NCBI GenBank assembly: GCA_030762935.1
Contig: CM060882.1
Location: 22,015,001 to 22,079,000, forward strand
Direction of reading: 5' to 3'
From: Hymenopus coronatus
Lineage: Eukaryota > Arthropoda > Insecta > Mantodea > Hymenopodidae
Length of the DNA: 64,000 nt
The notes below the pieces were generated by a model. The model did no database searches and was not told the DNA's origin. It saw nothing but the letters and a program-made list of their open reading frames with translations. Made by a program: the position numbers and the translations under genes. Shown here in pieces: positions 57,294 through 64,000 of the stretch. The stretch's first letter is position 1; each line of letters starts with the position of its first letter.

Positions 57294-57415
57294 TTTTTAG
57301 ATACAGGGGGCCCTAAAACGAGTATTTATAGTGAGCTCTCGGTATCGAATTTTTGGGTGCAATAGAATACCTTCTCTATACATTATATATAGTACGTGTA
57401 GGGAAAGTAGAAACA
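57294..57415 (-). repeat. Repeat family X, head fragment
   Basis: Repeats the last 120 bases of the preceding unit (gatacagggggccctaaaac to 'gtagggaaagtag'), head-to-tail. Confidence 0.85.
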
Positions 57416-57904
57416 TTGTTGTGGATATAGAAAGCTAAGGAGACTTTTAAGCAAATGAAACGAAGGAAAAACTTATTACATACGTCGTTTAAATATATGT
57501 TGTGGGTATTTTTCCCCAGGTAGAGGATTTCTGGAAGAGGCGAAGGATATTACCATTCTAACTACCTACTGAGACTTTTAAGCACTGATAAAGCGTTCTT
57601 TTTTAATAGGGAAAGTAATGGTTCTTGACTGCAGAGAGAAATGTCAAGTTGAAGGTAAGGCCCAGAAAAGAAGTGGACTGTCGTTTTAATGGGCAGGCGA
57701 AATGTTCTTGCTGCAAATCTAAGAAGCCAAGAATCTAAAATTTTCAGTAGCCTCTTCTCTCTTTTTCCCCCAGAAAATCCATTAACTTCCAAGTCGACCT
57801 CCTTCAGTGGGCTCTAAGAGCGATGGAAGAAAAGCTTTAAAATCGACACGTCTGGGGGCTTGTGCTTAAATCCTTCAATGTAAATTACTACTTTTTTCTT
57901 TTTA
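57416..57904. other. No recognised gene
   Basis: A 76-codon minus-strand frame (57562-57792) shows no known motif. Confidence 0.45.
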
Positions 57905-58140
57905 ATCTTGCACTACAATGTACCGAGTCGGTACTGTACTCCACTCAAAAATGCATACCAAGAATTCACTGGAAATGTTTTGAAGTCTCCTGAATACAAA
58001 AAAAAATATGCGTTATATTCACATGACTTTCTCTAACTGTTCTGAAACAAAACTATCTTACAAAATCATATTCTTCCATCTACTTCACGTATATCGATTT
58101 GAAGAAATATTTTTATTAGATACTTTCGTGTACATACGCG
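57905..58140. repeat. Repeat family X, two opposed fragments
   Basis: 57905-58005 is a head fragment in plus orientation (ccactcaaaaatgcatacc). 58008-58140 is a tail fragment in minus orientation (ttatattcacatgactttct). They meet at an A-run, an inversion junction. Confidence 0.65.
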
Positions 58141-58149
58141 GGAATAAAG

Positions 58150-58308
58150 GCGTACAGACTGCCTCTGTGGACCAGTTGTCAGCGGAGGTCCCGGGTTCAA
58201 TTCCCGGCTTGGGCGGATAATTTGTCTTTAACCAGAATTATTCCCTAATCCCCACAGAGTCCGGAAGTATGTATGTGAGAGTGAATGTACATGTGTTTAA
58301 TTAAATAA
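58150..58308 (+). mobile_element. tRNA-derived SINE, family D
   Basis: A-box-like 'tgtggaccagttgtcagcgg' and a strong B box in 'cccgggttcaattcccggc', then 'ttattccctaatccccacag' and an A/T-rich end. The T-loop region is better preserved than in other SINEs here. It sits between two X pieces. Confidence 0.65.
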
Positions 58309-58309
58309 A

Positions 58310-59125
58310 AATCTGATGTGTTCCATTCACAGGACTTTCTCTATATCACTGCAACAAATTATTCTATTTACTTCATCTAATGAAGCAAAAATTAGTAGAA
58401 ATAGTCTCATTACTTGTTTCCTTGTTAGTAGCAGCGAAATAAGGTAGTACCATAGGTTAAAGTGATAGTCAAAAGCTGGTTGCTATGTGACTGAAGTTCC
58501 TTTGTTTGTGTGAACACGAGTTCACAAATTCTTGTATGAGAAAATTATAAGTTTTTTATAGCTGATACCAAAAACAAGGAATATCTCAAAAACAATCAAC
58601 TGCACGAAAAAAATTACGTAACATAAATTGTGTGTTTTAAGGTGCTCTACATTTGTTGTGTGGTAAGTGTTTGACCATCTCTTACGATTTAGCAGTTATG
58701 CAAAATTCCATAAAATTTACCCAGAATAAAGTAGTCTTCAGAGGCTATTCCCAGAAAATTCAAAATATACATTTTATTTGTCATGTAAATATCTTTAATA
58801 TACGATGTGTTAATCAAAATCGTTAGAGCCATTTTTTAGAAAATAAAATTTTTCGAAAAAAGTTCCGTGTAAAGGGTAGTTTGGGGTGGGGGAATGTTTC
58901 TCAAAATCTTCGTGTCGCAGTGGTATTTTACCGACTTTTCGTTTTTGAGTTATCATGTTCACTGACACACGAACACACACGCACGGACCTTTTTCTGAAA
59001 ACACTTTTTTTTTTTGGATACAGGGGACCCTAAAACACATATTTCTGGTGAAATCTGGGTATCAAATTTTTGGTGGAGTGCAATACCTTCTCTATACACT
59101 ATGTACATAGCACTTATAGAGAAAA
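58310..59125 (-). repeat. Repeat family X, near-complete copy
   Basis: From 'tctgatgtgttccattcaca' to 'tatacactatgtacatagca'. About 40 bases of the 'gcatccctggaagatac' block are missing near 58.92 kb. Confidence 0.9.
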
Positions 59126-59392
59126 TAAAAACCAATAACTGAGAATATCTCCGAAACTATAGACTCTACTAAGAGAGTAAAGAAAAAAATGTATTTGGCA
59201 TAAATTGTATTTTAACTAGATCTACATTTTTATGGAGTAAAATTTTATCTCTATCTTATGGTTTACCTGATATTGCAAAGTTATTCAGATTGAACAGGGC
59301 TTCAGAGTCTATTCCCATAAAATTCAAGGTGTGCATTTCATCTAGCATAAAAAATATCTTAAACATGATATTTTAATAAAAATGCTCGATGC
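59126..59392 (-). repeat. Repeat family X, partial copy
   Basis: Starts within the unit at 'aaaccaataactgagaatat' and ends in the 'gatattttaataaaaatg' block, then meets a SINE. Confidence 0.8.
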
Positions 59393-59402
59393 TAACTTCA
59401 TA

Positions 59403-59615
59403 TAGCCGGTGGAGGACGATGGATTTTTTCGGGTGTAAAAATCCTTTAGTATGGCTTTCTTCGGAAGGGAAGTAAAGCCGTTGATCCCGTGTCGTAATTT
59501 ACGGCACGTAAAAGAATCTCAAGTCTGATAGAGAGGCCTCTGAGCAAAATTAAGCGGTGCTTCACACCCAATTTAACCACAGTAGTTAAATAGCTTCCAT
59601 AAATAACGCGCCATT
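59403..59615 (+). mobile_element. SINE family B, head lost
   Basis: 'gccggtggaggacgatggat' through 'ttcggaagggaagtaaagcc' and 'gaggcctctgagcaaaatta' to 'aaataacgcgccattta'. The tRNA-like head is missing. Confidence 0.85.
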
Positions 59616-60112
59616 TACAGTGAAGCACTGTTTTTATCATGATTTAGTTATGATGCTTTAATGTTTTTTCTTACCCTACAGTGGATCTAATGTCTAATTT
59701 TAAATACTTATAAACAGCGTATTCAAATTACAAAGCTATTGGTGTTTACTGATATGTGAATTCATTATTTAAAAAATAAAGGATCTTAACAACGTTTTCA
59801 GTCTGTATACACTGTTTTGTATATAATTACGGACTCTAGTACAAGTCTGTGAACTGCCTCTTGATGAGCGCGATTCCCTCACCGTTTTCACTGATATGCA
59901 ATAGATGTATAGCAAAGGTTGCTCACGCCATTTGCTAACCCGTTTGGCCTTCGTGTATCCCTCGCAATGAGCGCGACACGCTCAGTCTCCGCAGATGGCT
60001 AGACATGTAAAGCGAAGGTCACTCTTGCCAGTTCTCCACTTAGAATAGCCCTGTTGAGCTTTGCAACTCTGTCAACGCTCCAAGGGGGAGAGTGGGGCCA
60101 CCTGGTAGTATT
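59616..60112. other. No gene recognised; CpG-richer patch
   Basis: 59.85-60.10 kb is GC-richer with several CpG (gagcgcgattccctcac, aatgagcgcgacacgctcag). The words 'atgagcgcgat' and 'atgagcgcgac' occur about 105 bases apart, suggesting an old duplication. Confidence 0.4.
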
Positions 60113-60555
60113 TTAAAATTGAAACCAATAACAACAAGTTATCTCGGAAATGGTTAACTTTGCAAAACAAATTTATGTGACATAAATTGTGTGTTTTAAG
60201 AGGTCTACATCTTTTGTGTAGCCAGTTTTTGTCTAACTCTTACGGTTTAACAATTATACAAAAGTCATTCTAAATGAAGAGGATTTAGAGGCTATTCTCA
60301 GAAAACCTAAGGTATACTTTTCATTTGTCATAAAAATGTCTTAAACATGTGGTATTTTAATCAAAATCGTTTGAAGCATTTTTGAGATGTTCCATGTAAA
60401 GGGGTGAAGATTTTCCTGAAAATCTTCGTGATAAATTCCTTTTGAACTAAATACCAGATATTTAAATATATTGGTATTTAATACTATTTTAGCTTTTCGG
60501 TTATGCTACTCACAGACATACACACGGACACACAGGTAATGTTTTCTAAACACAC

Positions 60556-60614
<59 letters not shown>

Positions 60615-60727
60615 TTGTTATTCAGGTGGTCTTGAGCCATATATTTCCCGCGAAATTTCGGTATCGAAATTTTGAGTGGAATGCAATACGTTCTCTACCT
60701 ATGTACATTGTGCTAGAGAACATAAAC
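60113..60727 (-). repeat. Repeat family X, partial, with (TTA)n
   Basis: Middle and head of a unit. A (TTA)n tract (60556-60614, about 20 units) replaces the A/T-run at the end of the simple-repeat section. Head 'ttctctacctatgtacattg'. Confidence 0.85.
60556..60614. repeat. (TTA)n microsatellite
   Basis: About 20 units. A poly-Tyr frame over it is an artefact. Confidence 0.97.
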
Positions 60728-61540
60728 ATATGATGTTTCATTCATATGAATTTCTCTACTAGTTCTGCAAACAAATCATTCTTACAAAAGATTATTTTTC
60801 TAACTACATCACACTAAACGAGATAAAAATTAACTGGTGTTATTACTTTCTTCCTTATAAATATAAGGGAGATAAGGGAATATACTAGACTAAAGCGATA
60901 GTCAAATATTTTAAAATCCGATCGAAACGTAAACAATTGAAGTTCGGTTCGCTTTGCATTTCCGAAAAACAGAAGAGATGCCCCATTTGATAGGTTACGT
61001 ATTTTATAATTGAAATCAATAACAAGGAATTTCTGTAATAGTCAGCTCTGCAACAAACATGTACATGACATAAATTGTGTGCTTTAACGAGGTCTAGATG
61101 TTTTTGTGTAGTTAGTGTTTGTATCTCCTACGGTTAACCAGTTATGCAAACTTCACTAAAATCCATCCAGAATAAACAGGTCTTCAGAAGTTATACCCGA
61201 AAATTCAAGATACGCATTTTATTTGTGATGTAAACAGCTTTAATATACGGTATTTTAATCAAAGTCTTTAGAGTCATTTTTGAGAAAAGCCAAGATTTCA
61301 AAACCATTTCCATGTAAGGGTAACTTGGAATTGTGGGATTTTCTTGAAAATCTTCGTGTTGCATCCCTTGAAGATACCAAACTTAAATACCAAGTTTAGT
61401 ATTTAACGGTCTTTTCGTTTTTGAGCTATGCTGCTCTCAGACACAGAAACACACACACACACTGATGCACATAGGAACATTTTTCTAAACATCGTTCATA
61501 TTATACATAGATTCTAAAGAAAGTAAAAACACTGGTTTAG
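60728..61540 (-). repeat. Repeat family X, near-complete copy
   Basis: From 'tgatgtttcattcatatgaa' to 'acatagattctaaagaaagt'. The head is degraded. It follows the previous unit head-to-tail. Confidence 0.88.
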
Positions 61541-61569
61541 AGTCTCAAAACTGTGGTCTAATTATTTTC

Positions 61570-62685
61570 TAATTACTTTCTCTACACGTACTGTGTACAA
61601 AGTGTATAGAGAAGGTATTGTAATGCACCCAAAAATTCGATACCGATATTTCACCGCAATACTGTTTTGAGACTCCCTGAATGAAAAAAATATTTTTAGA
61701 AAAATGTCCGTGTGTATGTGTCTGTGGGCAGCATAGCTCAAAAACGAAAAGTCTGTTAAAACCCAAACTTGGTATTTAGGTTTTTTATCTTCCAAGGATG
61801 AGACACAATCATTTTCAAGAGAATCCCCACCCCAACTACCCTTTACATAGATTTTTTTCGAAATTTTTTTTTCTCAAAAATAGCTCTAACGATTTTGATT
61901 AAAATGTCGTATATTAAAGATATTTACCTGACAAATAAAATGTATATCTTGAATTTTCTGGGAATAGCCCCTGAAGACTGCTTTATTCTGGATGACTTTT
62001 ACGGAATTTTGCTTAACTGCTAAACCGTAAGAGATGGACAAAACTTACCACACAAAAAATGTAGAGCACGTTAAAACACACAATTAGTGTAACATACATG
62101 TTGATCGTTTTTGAGATATTCCTTGTTATTGGTTTCAGCTTCGAAAAACTTACACTTTTCTCATACATGAATTTGTCAATTCCTATCCATACAAAGGAAC
62201 TTCAGTCGCATAGCAACCAGCTTTTGACTATTACTTCCGTGTTTTGCTTCTACTTGCACAGTCGCCCTCCGTGGTGTAATGGTTACCATGCTGACTTCAT
62301 ATACCCAAGGTCGCGGGTTCAAACCCGGCGGACGATGGATTTTTTCGGGTGTAAAAATCCTTAGCATGGCTTCCTTCGGAAGGGAAGTAAAGCTGTGGGT
62401 CCCGTGTCGTAGATTTACGGCACGTAAAAGAACCTCAAGTCTGATAAGAGAGGCCTCTGAGCAAAATTAAGGGTCTTTCACACCCAATTTAGAATGGGAC
62501 GCTGAGAACCACAGTAGTTAAAGAGCGTCCATAAATAACAAGCCATTTACATTTTTTCTACTTGCACGGAAGCAAGTGATATGACTATTTCTGCTAATTT
62601 TTGCTCGACTAAATAGAAGCATAAGCTTTATAACAATAATTTGTTGCAGAGATGTAGAGAAAGTCATGTGAATGGAACAGATCAG
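61570..62685 (+). repeat. Repeat family X, near-complete, with SINE insert
   Basis: Head 'actttctctacacgtactgt'. The SINE at 62264-62550 is flanked by the duplicated X word ttctacttgcac. Tail 'tgtagagaaagtcatgtgaa', then a T-run. Confidence 0.92.
62264..62550 (+). mobile_element. tRNA-derived SINE family B, full length
   Basis: 'gccctccgtggtgtaatggt', A box TGGTTACCATGC, B box GCGGGTTCAAACCC at tRNA spacing, 'gatggattttttcgggtgta', 'gaggcctctgagcaaaatta', 3' end 'cataaataacaagccattta'. 12-bp target duplication. Best copy of the family here. Confidence 0.93.
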
Positions 62686-62939
62686 CCTTTTTTTTTTTTT
62701 TTGGGTGCAATGCAGTACTTATTGTAGTAATACTATTATGATACTATTGCATAAGTAATCGAGATTATAGAATTCTACACAATTCTGTATGCCTTTGTAA
62801 TGGTTACAAATTGTTGGTTTCTTTGGTAAGCTGTGGTTGTAAAATGTCACTTTTCATTGTGTTAATCATAGAATTAGAATTAATAGTCCGCTGGGTGAAG
62901 AGCTCAAAATCTTTATCCTATGATATCGTTTAGTATCGT
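62686..62939. other. No recognised feature
   Basis: AT-rich. Confidence 0.5.
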
Positions 62940-63190
62940 AGCTGCAATATTAACAAAATGGCTCAATATTCCATTCCCGGAGGTGACTTCGCTGTAATTA
63001 TCGTGGCATGTCGCGGTTTTGGCTTTGGCTCTCTGCATGTGCTGCTAAACAGAGCAAAGTTCAGGTTGACAAAGCGATATATGTGTTCGCCTGGCGTGCT
63101 GCCGTTCCGCAACACATGCATGCTAGAGAAGTTGCCTAGCGAGCGCGGTTCCTGCGGTGTCCTTTGTTAACGCCGGACAGACGAGCGTTA
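62940..63190 (+). other. CpG-rich patch with a possible start codon
   Basis: Locally GC-rich with many CpG. 'acaaaatggctcaat' at 62954-62968 is a strong start context, opening a 70-codon frame (MAQYSIPGGDFAVIIVACRG ...). A possible donor 'ggag|gtgact' follows within 30 bases. A host promoter and first exon are possible; the rest of the frame shows no known motif. Confidence 0.3.
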
Positions 63191-63677
63191 ATCTCACCAC
63201 AAGAACTTGAGAAATTCCTACGCAAATTTGACACACTTTCGTGATTATCTGTATTTGTATCCTGCCTATTGTGTTCTTTATACGAGAAAGAGTGTGTACT
63301 GCTTCAACTCCCTCACAATATGCATTGTGAATCTTGAATGGAGATATTAACTCTATAAAAAAGAACATTTCTGGCTTAAAATTGTATTTTTAGTCTTTTG
63401 TGACTAATTTAATAATAGAAATAGAGAATATTATAAATATTTTTACTTTCCAATTCTTACCCCATCATTTAGGGTCAAATTAACTATAAATAATTATAAT
63501 TATTTGTAGCTAGTTATTTTTGTATATATAATTATTTTATATAATGTTATAATTAATATAAAAATTACATTTTGCATACTAGTATAATGTTATGCAGTGT
63601 ATGCTTAGAAATTAATCAAAACAAAAACATCCTAATGAAAAATATGCAACATGAGAACACTATTCTTTGACTGTATA
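63191..63677. other. No recognised gene
   Basis: Very AT-rich after 63.38 kb. Confidence 0.5.
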
Positions 63678-64000
63678 GGGCGTTCAATAAGTCCTTAGAA
63701 AAAACAAAACAAAAAAAATACACTTGTATTTAGTAACCTGGTCTCTTACTAATTGGCAGTAAAAGTTTTGGCTATATCCATCACGTGGTTTTGTTTTTAT
63801 AGGCGATTGAATCAACAATCTTGTTCTTATTTAGAAAGATGGGGAAAAAACAGTTTGGTGCGGTGAATAAATAATTCTATTTAAATACTTAACACCGAAA
63901 GAGATAAAAGCCGAGCTGCATGAAGTTCATGGCACATCTGTTCCCGCGTTTGCACCAATTTACAGTTGGATAAATGGATTTTAACGTGGCCGTACATCCA
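63678..64000 (+). mobile_element. mariner transposon, 5' part, runs off the window
   Basis: The left end gggcgttcaataagtcctta follows a TA, as at mariner termini. From about 63838 the frame starts MGKKQFGAVNK, then after slips reads KEIKAELHEVHGTSVPAF and APIYSWINGF, the helix-turn-helix region of mariner transposases, with a stop where the family has Lys/Arg. A different lineage from the other mariners here. Its completeness cannot be judged because the sequence ends. Confidence 0.7.

Noticed and set aside
58150..58308. A possible tRNA gene
   Set aside because: The B box is good, but no acceptor-stem pairing or anticodon stem could be drawn; it reads as a SINE head.
1..64000. CRISPR array, operon, riboswitch or prophage
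   Set aside because: All regular repeats here are microsatellites, minisatellites or transposon copies. Gene layout, SINEs and splice-type signals are eukaryotic.

Overview
This window looks like repeat-dominated eukaryotic DNA from an AT-rich animal genome. It has long non-coding stretches, many microsatellites, tRNA-derived SINEs with poly(A) tails, two kinds of LINE, several mariner, Tigger and piggyBac relatives, and at least seven Penelope-like element (PLE) remnants. The mix (PLE copies with GIY-YIG domains, DD34D mariners, I-type and CR1/Jockey-type LINEs, tRNA-SINEs) suggests an arthropod and perhaps a chelicerate. That placement is inference; no host gene could be named. There is no bacterial gene organisation, no CRISPR array, no rRNA operon and no intact tRNA gene.

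Layout. 0-2.4 kb: copies of an abundant family here called repeat X, plus a LINE tail. 2.6-2.9 kb: the best candidate host exon, with a PLE inserted just after its splice donor and a 1.0-kb piggyBac derivative nested in that PLE. 4.6-11.1 kb: nested repeats (PLE, a mariner pseudogene holding a small TIR element, fold-back DNA, a 740-bp TIR element). 11-26 kb: mostly featureless AT-rich DNA with SINEs, a 574-bp mariner deletion product, a 596-bp Tigger derivative, a full-length but dead mariner (21.3-22.6 kb) and a possible membrane-protein exon near 26 kb. 26.5-33.1 kb: two decayed Tc1/mariner-type transposases flank a minus-strand CR1/Jockey-type LINE whose SGNH-esterase ORF1 and ORF2 are broken by PLE and SINE insertions. 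33-38.7 kb: a mariner fragment, a 584-bp TIR element and a 50-60-bp minisatellite.

38.7-62.7 kb is dominated by repeat X. Units are about 0.83-0.95 kb, in both orientations and partly head-to-tail. They are broken by a 5.8-kb I-clade LINE (46.1-51.9 kb) and by tRNA-derived SINEs. Across the window I count about 12 near-complete and 11 partial X copies. I cannot assign X to a known superfamily. The window ends inside the 5' part of another mariner.

The elements give a readable order of events. X predates the I-clade LINE and the SINEs inside it. A PLE predates the piggyBac inside it. The CR1/Jockey-type LINE predates the PLE and SINE inserts that split it. Nearly every mobile-element gene here is broken by stops, frameshifts or loss of catalytic residues, so activity would have to come from copies elsewhere.
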